Source of the DNA: Cytidiella melzeri | Taxonomy: Eukaryota; Basidiomycota; Agaricomycetes; Polyporales; Irpicaceae | Assembly: GCA_022592445.1 (NCBI GenBank) | Contig: JABYQR010000066.1 | Coordinates: 93,563 to 157,562, forward strand | Length of the DNA: 64,000 bases | Direction: 5' to 3' | In this document: one piece after another, positions 10,814-21,440 of the stretch | How the letters are laid out: every line of letters begins with the position of its first letter | How positions within the stretch are numbered: the stretch's first letter is position 1 | Program-made: the position numbers and the translations under genes | Notes under the pieces: generated by a model | The model's input: the letters and a program-made list of their open reading frames with translations, nothing else | What the model was told of the DNA's origin: nothing | Databases searched by the model: none

Positions 10814-12121
10814 AGACTCTGCATCTTGCTGTGCATCTGCTGTTATATTCTATCATTTTGCTTGGATTTTTCGACATTTAGGACATTTACTACACAATAT
10901 CTAGCATGCTTGTTTAGTTCCCTTTTTCTTTTGCAAACGCGGACTCGAATTGTATCATTTACCATTATAATACGCCTACACGATATATACCGACTCGATG
11001 ACTGACAAGGTCGTGATATGGGATTCGGACTCACGACACGGCCTTGCACGGCGATGATTATAGAAGATGGAAAGAGGCTGATTAGTAAATTAGCGGCTTA
11101 CTCTCGCACTTCACCATACCACTTCCTCTCCCTCCCCTTGCGTTATTGTGTTTCAATTGCTACCATTTCTTCATCACTGCATTGCTCCTAGCACTATTGC
11201 TTGTACACTACTTTCATTTGCAACACTTTTGTTCTATTGCCCTTTGCATTGCATTGCATTGTGACCCATCGCTTCCCTTTGCTTCCCATTGCTTTGCTTT
11301 GCTTTGCATTCCCTCACTTTGCTTTGCATTGCATGGCTGCACTTTGAATTGCATCGCCTGGCCTTGCATTGTGTTGCTTTGCATTCCATCATTTCACTTT
11401 GTATTGCATTGCATTGCTTTGCATTGCATCACATTGCATTGCTTGGCTTCACTTCGCATCACATTGCATTGCTTGGCTTCACTTCACATCTTTCTACCCA
11501 AAACTGCCCCCTGCCACCTGATTGAGGCTAGTGCTTTTGGCCTCACACTCCGAGTCCCCAATTGCACAGTCTATTGCACTTTAGCAGTTCATTGCATTGC
11601 TGCAGACAATGTGCTACTGGCATCTCCTTGCCTTCCAATGCATTGCTATACCTCTCTCGCTCTTTTGCACCACTGTTCCTTTTGCTCCAAGCCCTGCAAA
11701 TGCATCACCACTTGCCCAAGTCTTGGTGCAGCCTAGGGCTCTTAGACTCACTCGCAACATACATTCATGCATACCCTCAACCCCTGCTTACACATGTAAT
11801 TGCCTCTCGCAAGGTCAGGTGTGTTTGTGCCTGGTCCCTTCATGTCCGGGGGTGTGTTAGTGTCTCAGTGCCTCGAGGCTTTCAGCCACTTCTGCAGCCT
11901 GTCACAGCAGAACGGTGACTTCCATGCCTTTGCTTCAATCTGCTCACAATGCTCTTGCAGGTGCCAGAAAGGACTTTGTAATCTCGGACACAACCATGAA
12001 GAACCATGTTCTCTTCCTTGCTAACCTCCCCTTTGCCTCTGTGTCTTAGCCACCCCTGCACTCAAGTACAAAACCTTGAGGCTTGATGCTCATTAACCTC
12101 CTCCAGACCACTTGAGTTAGC
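10814..12121. other. Protease 3' flank and TTGCA-rich low-complexity tract
   Basis: No gene supported. 11006-11046 can form a hairpin (CAAGG...CCTTG outer arms, TCGTGA...TCACGA inner arms). From about 11220 to 11480 the sequence is dominated by irregular TTGCA/TTTGCATTGC repeats; the long open frames there follow the repeat and are not taken as genes. The right part is probably internal sequence of the degraded LTR element that follows. Confidence 0.5.
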
Positions 12122-12709
12122 ATGGAAAACAAATTGGCTGCTCCTTATTGCCCATCTGGTCCTCCTGTTGCAATTTCTGTCTTGAATGGTCATGCTACGC
12201 TGACCGACCACAACTGTGATGCGCTGCAGAAAGCTGGTGGCTGTTTTAACTGCCGTCGCACGCCTATGTCTCCAGGCTGTGTGGCTCACAATTCCCGTAG
12301 CTGTCCCAGTGATCTAGCCAATGAGATTACGCCTTGCCACGTCACCTTGCCAACTTCAAGAATGGTTAGTGCAGTTCACTTTGCAGAAGACAACCTGCCG
12401 CCTCTTTCTGTCATCTTGACTGATGACAACTTGAATGACCTGATTGTTGTCACCATCCACGAAGCTCCTGTGTCATGGGACAATGGCAGCTCTCCGAAGA
12501 TGACCTGGCTTGGTCAGCTTTACGAGGATGAAGACCTCTCTGACAACTATCTGCGTGCCCGGAATCTCTCCGCTCTTGCAACTGCCTTTGCTGTTGATGT
12601 TTTCCTTCCCTTCCTTCTTTTCTTTCTGGCCCACACTTGTTGGGACACTCATTTGGCTTACTGTCTGTCATTACCCCCGTGGCCTCAGCTCATGTGTATG
12701 CCCTTCTGA
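12122..12709 (+). pseudogene. Retroelement gag-like fragment
   Basis: A 195-codon frame. Residues about 40-61 contain CFNC...H...C, resembling the C-x2-C...H-x4-C zinc knuckle at the end of gag-type proteins of basidiomycete LTR elements, though the spacing before His (11) is longer than usual. The last third is hydrophobic and probably read out of the ancestral frame. It lies just upstream of a polypurine tract and an LTR-like sequence (12801-13035). No pol is found. Assignment rests on the knuckle and the context, so it is tentative. Confidence 0.4.
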
Positions 12710-12800
12710 GACTCTTTTTGTGCAACTCGTCAAGTATTTTTTTTCAACTTTGTTAATTGTTTTCGCTTGACCCCAGAAAATGTTTTTGAACAGGGGAGAG

Positions 12801-13035
12801 TGTAACCCTGCTCACGCAGTTTATCCAATTTGTATGTAGATTATGTAATGTAGTTTGACACCGTTGTGGACAAGACGTGTGTTGAATGACTCTCTCTTCT
12901 CTACACTCTACTTTACAAACCTCTTGTACTACATACTTGCACCTGTTGTCACGCATCTGTACAATACAGTGCAATCCCATTCTTTTTCTGAACAACCGCG
13001 CACCCCAGTGAAGACAAGCTGCCAACTTGTCTTAC
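12801..13035 (+). repeat. LTR-B, probable 3' LTR
   Basis: Starts TGTAACCCTGCTC directly after a purine tract (GGGGAGAG, 12793-12800) and ends TTACA. A diverged copy of about 232 bp is at 18033-18264. TG...CA ends plus the purine tract suggest a 3' LTR. No matching 5' LTR was found in the window. Confidence 0.6.
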
Positions 13036-13321
13036 ACTTTTATATCATTTTACCAGACAGATAAGCTAAAAAGAGAATTCTGAGACAAGTAATCCGTGCA
13101 CAATGACAAAAGGCAGGCAGTGGGGACAAACAAATACAAACAAAAAAGTGGTGGCAAACCTAAAAATACAACGTCTTTCAAACTTACCCTACATCAGATG
13201 CAGGATTATTCAGCATGAGAAACTGTTTTAAAAACTGCAAACTACTGTAGTGGCACAACCAAAGGTTTGGGTCATGGTCACATGGCCTTCAGATATTGTC
13301 ATTTTGACTGTTGATCACAGG

Positions 13322-14079
13322 TGTCACGGAGACAAAGCTCGACGCAACTAAAAGGGACACGATGTGGAAGATGACAAAGAGGTGGTGGCAGGCTTGAAGC
13401 ACAATGCTCTCACCAGCTATCAAACTTTATGCAAGTTGCTAGCCCAGTAAAGACCAAGTTAGTATTGGGTACTACTAGCTATGTAGTACAGGAGGGGTTT
13501 GCTTACCTAGCCCAATAAAGACCAAGAGGTCGAGATGGGGGCTAGGAGCGTACATGTAGCTGCTTATATAGACTTCAGGGACCTGCGCACAGACCATGTT
13601 GAGGGCAGGCTTTGCAAGAAGCCATGGGAACGAAGAACAAAAGAACTACCTAAAGGAGAACAATAGCTATTGTCTAGACCTTGCCAAGAACTCTACCCGT
13701 GAGAGAATCTATCTAAAAGGAGACCAACTATTGTATTCCATTCCCACACCTGTGAGAACATCCTTCCATAAAGAGAACAATAAGGAAAGAACAATAAGGA
13801 GCCCATGTGGACAGTATCTATGACGTCAAACCCTAGCTATGGGCTGAGCCATGTGCTTGTAGCCATGTGGTCTTACTTAAGCTAAGTCACATGCCAGTGT
13901 GACGTAGTAGCAAGTAATGTGACCGTGTGGAGCGTCTAAGCCACGTGATACGGGCGCTTAATAGACGTGCAAAGGAGTTTATGTAGGAAAGGTTGCAACT
14001 GAGCTGCAGCCCGGAGTTTTACAGATAAAAACAAGAGGTAAATTGCGAAAATTAAGGGCTAGTCAGGCCATCCATGACA
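13322..14079 (+). repeat. Solo LTR-A, copy 1
   Basis: 758 bp from TGTCACGG to CATGACA, with 5-bp inverted ends TGTCA/TGACA. It is flanked by the perfect target-site duplication ACAGG (13317-13321 and 14080-14084). A TATATA motif lies near 13566. It is very similar to the copy at 49789-50548. With no internal domain beside it, this is a solo LTR left by LTR-LTR recombination. Confidence 0.9.
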
Positions 14080-14084
14080 ACAGG

Positions 14085-16150
14085 TTACAGACTGTTGTGA
14101 GCTTTTGTGTGGCTGGTGTGACTTAGGTGCTTATGGTATTACCCAATTTGTGGGGGCATGAAGCACTCTGCTCGCGGAGGCACCTACAGATGTTCTGAAT
14201 TGTTTGTTTGGTCACAGGTCACTGCATTTTCCAAGCTTCCCAATCCTCAAACGTCTGAGGGTCACAGTCACAAACTGTGAGCCTGAGATAGTGCCAGTAC
14301 AGTATCTCACCAGGGAATCTAAAATATACTAGAATGATGAGCAGGCACAGGCAAGACAAGGTGAATGACTTGATAGAGAGAAGACAAGTGGTAGATACAA
14401 GATGTAGCTACTTTTAGAGGTTTGCAATTAAACTGTGTAGTGTTGTTAACTCTGTGTAGCGTAAGTTGAACCAGCAAGGTGCTCACTCCTCAACAAAGTC
14501 AAATGTAAAGCAGACAACATGAAGATAGGGCATCTTGATGTAAGCGTAATGTGACATAGTGCTGAAATCCAAGCTTTCAACTTTGAGCAAGCATTGTTTG
14601 TTGAGCTAAAATAGACCCAAGTTGTTCTCAATTACTATCATCAAAATGTGACAGGTCATGTGATAATCACATGCCCCACTCAGGAATGCCCTTAGACATG
14701 GGAACAGTCCCTTTCTGCTGCAGCCAGTGTGACATTGAGTGACAGCTTCTCAGCCATGTGATGTAGTCAAATTTGACCTGGATCTATCTTAGAGAAGCTT
14801 TCGGGAGGCTCATGCAGGTATACTGGAGTTCAGTGACACATATCATATGTATGAGTTTACTTATGAATATAGGCTGACTGAGCCTCCTCAAGGTAGCTAA
14901 CAGTTACATGATGCTTATAGAATACCTATTTATAGTATTTTGTTACTTATATATGCTTGCTTATGGTATGTGTTGAATATTGATCTCCTTTATTTGTATT
15001 CCCAATACCATGCTAGTGGAGAGGGTGTTCGATTGTGAGTTTACTGATTGGTAGTGAGAGCTCTGCCACTGATCATAAAAGCACATGCTGATGTGTTATT
15101 TACCTGTATTTGTGCATCCTTTTTGTGCTCTCCTATCTGTTTGCATATCTTTCTTTCTTTTACACTAAGTACTCACCCTTCCCTTCCGCCACCACCTCAC
15201 AACCGTGTTTTACTTACTCAGACACTATTGTGAGGTTACCACAAAATTTTTGGTCAACCCTCTGTACTCTGAGTCCCTGATATTTCACTGATTTTCTCTG
15301 CATTGATATCTTCCTCAGATTGTTGTCTACTCTGTCAGTAGTAGCGTAGCTTGGTTGTCTTGCTCTAGTTTTGTAATGGTGCATTCCAAACATGGCTCTT
15401 TCCAGACTATCTTTGACATGGAAGTTGGTTACCAATCACATTGGGATGTTGTGCTTGGAGCTGACTGGTGTGCTGCCACCGGGGCTTCTGTGGTTGGAGT
15501 ATGATTGCTCTACCGTAGCCAAAATGTGTGCTACCAGCGACTGCATATGCAAACACTCATGTGTCACCTACTCGAGAGTGCTTTCCCAGAAGGCCAAGGA
15601 GACAAAGGAGCTGACCTTGCAAATATATTCCCCAATATAGATAGCAACAATGTGTTAACCAAGGTCTTGCCTGTACAAGTCAGAAGCATAACTTGCACTT
15701 CTTCTACAGAGGTCCTTACCTCACATTAAATGATCCTGAATTAGCATTGACATATTTTCCTCAGCATGCCGGCTTTCATGTTTGGATGAGTTTGTGATCA
15801 GGTTCACTTACAATGACTTTGTGAATCAACCTCCTTGTGTACCTATTAGATTGTCAGTTACACTCAACATAGAATGGTGGCCTGGAAACAGCAGCTACAC
15901 AGCTGTTTTGAGGCCTTCTGCTAGGGTGTGGAAGATTCTCAATAACATGCTAGTGGAGAAGGTGTTTGAGTCTGAGTTTACTGATCAGTAGTGTGAGCCC
16001 TGCCACCGAGCATAACAGCATGGGCTCCATTTCTTGTTTACCTGTATTTGTGCCTCCTTTGGGTGCTCTCCTATTGTTCTTTATATCCTCCTTCCTTGTA
16101 TACCAGTGACCCTTACCAATTGCCACCAACCTGCAATCATGTCTCATGTC
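14085..16150. repeat. Degenerate repeat region with a duplicated block
   Basis: No intact gene. The segment 15012-15200 recurs, diverged, at 15949-16140 (both begin TGCTAGTGGAGA). Sequence after the first copy (15200-15370) resembles 19390-19565. This indicates an old tandem duplication whose second unit was later split by the LTR-A stack. Short frames such as one reading DVVLGADW (about 15417-15500) may be remnants of a retroelement protease region, but they are broken and I do not assign them. Confidence 0.5.
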
Positions 16151-16236
16151 TGTCACGGAGACAGAGCTTGATGCAACAAACATGGACAGAATGTGGACAA
16201 CTGTGAAGCACAATGCTCTCACCAGCTATCAGACTT

Positions 16237-16607
16237 TGTTGAATATAGTTTGGACGCGCACTCCGTCGTTTGTATATTATTTCCTTTTTCGTCTTGATGC
16301 TTCCGTCTTCCCCTAACGCACGGACGTCGACAGTATATATACGAACTGTCTCCGTATCGAAGCACCTCAGAGCTTTCGACCATACTCTGAGGTGTAAGTG
16401 TATTCATCTACTTTGTAGTTGTACTGTACTGATTCTTTGTAAAGTATTGACACTAGGTGTCATAGGTAAATACAGAGCTTTCGACCATACTCTGAGGTTA
16501 TTGACACTAGGTGTCATAGGTCGAGTACGTGGCATCCGATAGGTATATCAGAGCCGGCGCTTGCGTAGCGCCCTGCGTACAAGGAAGTTCCTCGTGAGGA
16601 CTTCTTT
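16237..16607 (+). mobile_element. LTR-like fragment with intron-plus and intron-minus tandem copies
   Basis: Inserted in LTR-A copy 2 and flanked by AGACTT repeats (16231-16236 and 16608-16613). It starts TGTTGAATATAG, has a TATATATA box at 16334-16341, and 34 bp from the box start holds two tandem 49-bp copies. Copy 1 (16368-16393 plus 16445-16467) is split by a 51-bp GTAAGT...AG intron (16394-16444). Copy 2 (16473-16521) lacks exactly those bases. GGTATATCAGAGC near 16541 resembles the primer-binding site complementary to initiator tRNA-Met seen in copia elements. It is probably a fragment of a copia-type LTR plus leader (inference). Confidence 0.65.
16334..16341 (+). promoter_or_regulatory. 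TATA box in the LTR-like fragment
   Basis: TATATATA, 34 bp before the start of the first 49-bp copy, the distance expected for a transcription start site. Confidence 0.5.
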
Positions 16608-16997
16608 AGACTTTATACAAGTTGCTAGCCCAGTACTACCTGCTATGTGTTGTGGATGGCCCGACTAGCCCTTATTTTTCTTCAATTCGCCTCTTGTTTT
16701 TATCTTTAAAACATTGGGCTGCAACCCAGATGCAACCCTCTCTGCACAAACCACTTGCATGTCTATTAAGCGCCCATATCACGTGCCTTAGATGCTCTAC
16801 ATGGTCATGTGACTTGCTGCTACATCACACAGGCATGTGACTCAGCTTATGTAAGACCACATGGCTACAACCACATGGCTCAGCCCATAGTTAGGGTTTG
16901 ACATCATAGATACTGCTCACATAGACTCCTATTGTTCTTTCGTTATTGTTCTCTTTATGGTAGAGTGTTCTCACAGGTGTGGAAATGGAATCACAAT

Positions 16998-18412
16998 TCC
17001 TGAAGAATGAAGAAAAATTGTTCCAGTGTGCTCCAGCACATTGATGCCTTTTCAGATGTGACCTTTTTGTCCCAAAGTGTGGGAATTTGATGGCAGAATA
17101 CAGACAGTAACAGTGTCAATAACATAAGAATGAACACAGCTGATGGCATCACACTGGCCTTGTTATCAGCTCTTTATAACTTTATATCAGATCACTTTTG
17201 CAATCAAACTGCAGTTTTTTGATTTCTAAGACTGCATATGGGTACAAATCTGTACATATAATACACCATTGAATAGCCCTATCTTGTGGAAACAGCCTGG
17301 TATAAACATCCTGTCAATTGAAGTGGATTTGGGCAGGTTATGGCCAGACTTCTGAAAAAAGTCACTCAGACTCAGATTCAAACTCCACTCCTGCTGGGAA
17401 ATGATTTCAAATTCTAGTCAGGTACATGTGCAGCAATCTATAGACATCGCTTGCTCTCTGAACAAGGAATACAATTAGAAGACATGCCACACATAGTATT
17501 GGCTGTGAGCAAGAATTACCAGTACTTTGGGAGCTAACTACAAATTCTCAACCCCTACATTCTTGCACAACGTAAATTTGTGGCTGCATCAGCAGTGAGT
17601 ATGCATCTCATTGTTTCACAAAGTTTCACAACTGTTAGTTGCTCTATAAGCAGGAGTTACAATCAGAACACAGTCTATGGCAGTTCCAATGGGGGTGAGG
17701 CAGTGCAGACATCAACAGGACACATGTAACATGTTTTAGCAATTGATTTGATAGAACACCCTCAAGCCCCTCATTCTTGAAGCAAGTAATTTCCTAGAAT
17801 CAGCAGTGAACACTGCACAAGATTAATGACAAGATAGATGAAGCCCCTTGCTATCATTGATGACTACCTTCATCAATGTATGGCTGCTTTTCCTGCAACC
17901 AAACTTATCAATTGTAGTACAGTCACTTTATCCCAGATCAAGTTGCCTATCAAAGGTGTCACCAATAGCAAATGCCCATAATACAGTCAATATTCATGAT
18001 CAGATGGCTTGGCAAGATCCTTACCAGGCACTTGTAACCCTGCTCTGGCAGTTTACCAAATTTTATCTAGATTATTCAACATAGTTCAACACCATCAAGA
18101 AGAAGACGCATGTCAAACAATTTTTATCTCCATGCTCTACTCCACAAACTTGTTTTAATCCTGTACTCACACCCATTGTTGCACTTCAAACAATACAGCA
18201 CAGTCCCTCTTCTTTCATGAATGAGTGTGTGCTCCAGTGAAGACAAACCACCAACTTACTATACATTACTCATTGAATAAGCTATTCCCAACAAAATTAC
18301 TTGTTCAGGCTGCTACCAGCACCAAGTTTACCTACAAATCTGGCTCAAAAGTAATATTTTGTTCAATCTTCAGGAATTGTACTTGTTGTTTGTTGGCCTT
18401 GCTAATGCTAGT
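16998..18412. mobile_element. 1415-bp anonymous insertion with an LTR-B copy inside
   Basis: It splits LTR-A copy 3 and is flanked by ACAAT (16993-16997 and 18413-18417). Intact LTR-A has this site once. No ORF of interest lies inside. A diverged LTR-B (18033-18264) sits off-centre. The ends (TCCTGAAG...GCTAGT) are neither TG...CA nor inverted repeats, so the type of element is unknown. Confidence 0.6.
18033..18264 (+). repeat. LTR-B copy 2, diverged
   Basis: Similar along its length to 12801-13035, beginning TGTAACCCTGCTC and ending ATACA. No target-site duplication is visible. Confidence 0.55.
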
Positions 18413-19394
18413 ACAATAACTGGTCTCCTTTTAGATAGATTCTCTCACGAGTAGAGGTCTTGGCAGAGTCCAGACAATAGCTATTGTTCTCCTTTAGGTA
18501 GTTCTATTGTTCTTTGTTCACATGGCTTCTTGCAAAGCCTGCCCTTAACATGGTCTGTGCGTAGGTCCCTGAAGTCTATATATACTGCTGCATGTACACT
18601 CCTAGCCCCCCATCTCGACCTCTTGGTCTTTACTGGGCTAGGTAAGCAAACTCCCCCTGTACTACATAGCTGGTAGACAGAATATTTACTGGGCTAGCTA
18701 CCTGAACAAGGTTTATAGTTGGTGAGAGCATTGTGCTACATGCCTGCCACTACCTCGTCGTTGTCTTCCACATCGTGTCCCTAGTTGCTGTGTTGAGCTC
18801 TGTCTCTGTGACACTATGTAGTACAAGATGGGTTTGCTTACCTAGCCCAGTAAAGACCAAGAGGTTGAGATGGGGAGCTAGGAGCATACATGCAGCTGTT
18901 TATATAGACTTCAGGGACCTGCGCACAGACCATGTTCAAGGCAGGCTTTGCAAGAAGCTGTGGGAAGAGAAACCAAAAGAACTACCTAAACAAGAGCAAT
19001 AGCTATTGTCTGGACTCTGCCAAGATCTCCACATGAGAGAATCTATCTAAAAGGAGACCAGTCTTTGTGTTCAGGTCTCACACTTGTGAAAACACTTAAA
19101 CCTTAGAAAGAACAGTAGCAAAAGAACAATAGAAGTCCATGTGAATGGTATCTATGACATCAAACCCTAGCTATGGGCTAAGCCATGTGGTTGTAGCCAT
19201 GTGGTTTAACATAAGCAGAGTCACATGCCAGTGTGACGTAGCAGCAAGTAATGTGACCATGTAGAATGTATGTGATACGGGCACTTAAGAGACATGCAAG
19301 AGTTTTGCAAAGGGGGTTGCAACTGGGTTGCAAAGGTGAAACTAGAGGTAAAATGCAAAAAATAAGGGTTAGTTGGGCCATCCCCAACAATGCC

Positions 19395-21440
19395 ACCTTA
19401 CTTGGACACTAACTTGAGCTTACCACAATATTGATGGTTGATCCTCTGCACTCTAAGTCCTTGATGTCTTGTTCATTTGCTCTCCATCACTATCTTCCTC
19501 GAACTGTTGTCTACTCTGTCAGGTACTGGTGTGGCTTGATCATCTTGCTCTGGTCCTGGAAAGGATAGCCCACTGGAAGTTAATCATGAGCAATGAAGTT
19601 TCTGAGATGAGCAGGCCACAAGTCAAGTTCAGAAACATGGCTTCAAAGGTTTGTGGACAACATCTATTCAACTCCTTCAAGTGTTCTGCATATATACAGC
19701 TCTAATTGGCTCCCCAGATATCAGTAAGGTTGCATCATCTGAGTCAGAGTGTATTGGAGCAAGTTACTTTGAGCAATAGTGGAGACTGATTGTATCTTCA
19801 GCAATGTTTGTTCACAAAAGTGGGTACTTGTACAATTGTGAGTCCAATAGCAAGTTGTTGATAAGTGTTTTCTATCAGACGCAAAAAAGACAAAGTGTTG
19901 CCAGTGTCTTTTCCTCAAAAGGGTGATGATCCTGAAGGCCTGACAACACAGAAATAACGCAATTGTTTGGAGGTCTTATGCTAGAGTGTGGAAGATCTCA
20001 TAGGTGTGGAGGGGAGAAACTCATATTAAGAGAGTGCATGCAGAGCAATGTCTATGTAACAGTAATCTATAGTATTGGGTCAAGCTGTAATGCAGTGTTA
20101 ACAAATTCCATCATAAATTGAGATGGGATAAACAATTTTTGCAAGAGCATTGAAAACAGAGCATCGTTGATGTGATAGTAACGTGTGGTATCAGGTCAAG
20201 CTTCAAAGCAGTGTTAGCAAATTATTGAAAATGGTCAGTGTGGGACAGTACAGTGGTGGAGAGGTTTGCAAGTAGTTGTGTGACTGTCTACTTATGTAAG
20301 GGGGGCCTGTGCCTGATGGCACCTGCCTCATGAAAAAAACACAATTCAGGTTTCTTCTTTGAAGAGAGCTGTCAGTCAAATGCATGCACAATTGTCATGA
20401 TTTTTTAGCATTCACTGAAAAGGGGTTAGACCTATTGCATAGATTTTGACAGCACTATGATTCATTTAACTGTGATTTTCTGCCATGGCTAATTGTAAGT
20501 CTTTGGTGAGATAGGTTACGGTTTTGGGGAGCATTTGTCATGTTTAAGAATTTTTCCATCGTAAGTAGTGCTGATTGACCCCACCCTGTGACTAGTGACT
20601 AGTGACTTGCAAGCCAAACGAAGTCCAGTCGCAAGCCAAAACGTGCCAACAGAACAAGCGATGAAGGAGGCGTTGAGGCGCATGTGCCGACAACGAGTCC
20701 AGGTCCCTGGAGTCTTGGAGGACATTAGTGCCAATCACTACGAAGAGGCTAGCCCAGCATGGACAATGGGTGACTAGTGTGTTGTCTCTCGTTATGAAGG
20801 GATTTCGCGGCGACGGTCGTGCGCCGGTAACAAGGCCGGGTTGTCTTGGGAGAGGGGCGAGCGAGGCTGATAATGGGGTGCGTGACAGGCTGGACAATGA
20901 GCGCGACGCGTGACAGGTGTGACGTCGTGGACGTTGCCGGCGACGATGACCGAGGCTCCTGATGAACGTTTGTGGCGACCAGCGGGAAGAGGAGTGTGTG
21001 TTGTTCGCGTTGCACTGGGTTGTTGATGGGTGGTCCGCGCGTCCGGACCTCGGATGCAAATGACATCGGGCAGATGATGCGCGACGCTGAGAGAGAGGGG
21101 AAATCGAGGGAGAAAGACGGCGAAAGCAGTGTGGAGAACGTGGCTGACGACGAGCGTGAGTGTGACCAAGGCCGGCTCGAAATGGGAGATAAGCCCGTGA
21201 TGGTCACTGTTTGGTCGGAGTTCGCCACGGGCGGTGACGACGAGGGGCACAAGGGTCTCTCTGTCTTTCTCTCTGGCGTTCGCACGCGTGGTCCGCCGAC
21301 GCCGGGCCAGTGCCCAACCGTGCCCTGTCGGCTAAGACGCTCGTAAAACATCCACCCCCCATCACCGTCGCCATCGCCCTCCTCTTTCTCCCCCTCATTA
21401 CCCCCCTCCTCCACCGCCCAGCGCCGCATACACCCACCTC
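19395..21440. other. Repeat remnants and CHD1 upstream region
   Basis: 19395-19565 resembles 15200-15370. The rest to about 20580 is AT-rich with no gene seen. From about 20586 the sequence becomes GC-rich, with three GTGACTA units at 20586-20606, and is the probable CHD1 promoter and leader. A 226-codon minus-strand frame (20749-21429) is low-complexity and not accepted as a gene. Confidence 0.5.

Larger units (their letters stand above)
16648..18813 (-). repeat. LTR-A copy 3, inverted, interrupted
   Basis: Minus-strand LTR-A in two parts, 16648-16997 and 18418-18813 (746 bp together). It inserted into LTR-A copy 2 and made the perfect target-site duplication CTATG (16643-16647 and 18814-18818), which occurs once in intact LTR-A at the same site. 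Confidence 0.85.
16151..19389 (+). mobile_element. LTR-A copy 2, split by nested insertions
   Basis: The outer LTR-A reads 16151-16236, 16608-16647 and 18814-19389 on the plus strand. Its flanks ATGTC (16146-16150) and ATGCC (19390-19394) are a target-site duplication with one change. It is interrupted by a 370-bp LTR-like piece near 16237-16607 and by an inverted LTR-A (16648-18813), which itself holds a 1415-bp insertion. A short deletion removes LTR sequence just before the inverted copy. The order of events follows directly from the duplications. Confidence 0.8.

Noticed and set aside
11146..11736. 196-codon ORF rich in Leu/His/Cys
   Set aside because: It follows the irregular TTGCA repeat; composition reflects the repeat and there is no recognisable domain.
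20749..21429. 226-codon minus-strand ORF upstream of CHD1
   Set aside because: Low-complexity Ser/Pro/Thr/Arg sequence without domains, in GC-rich promoter DNA; other frames of the same stretch are equally open.
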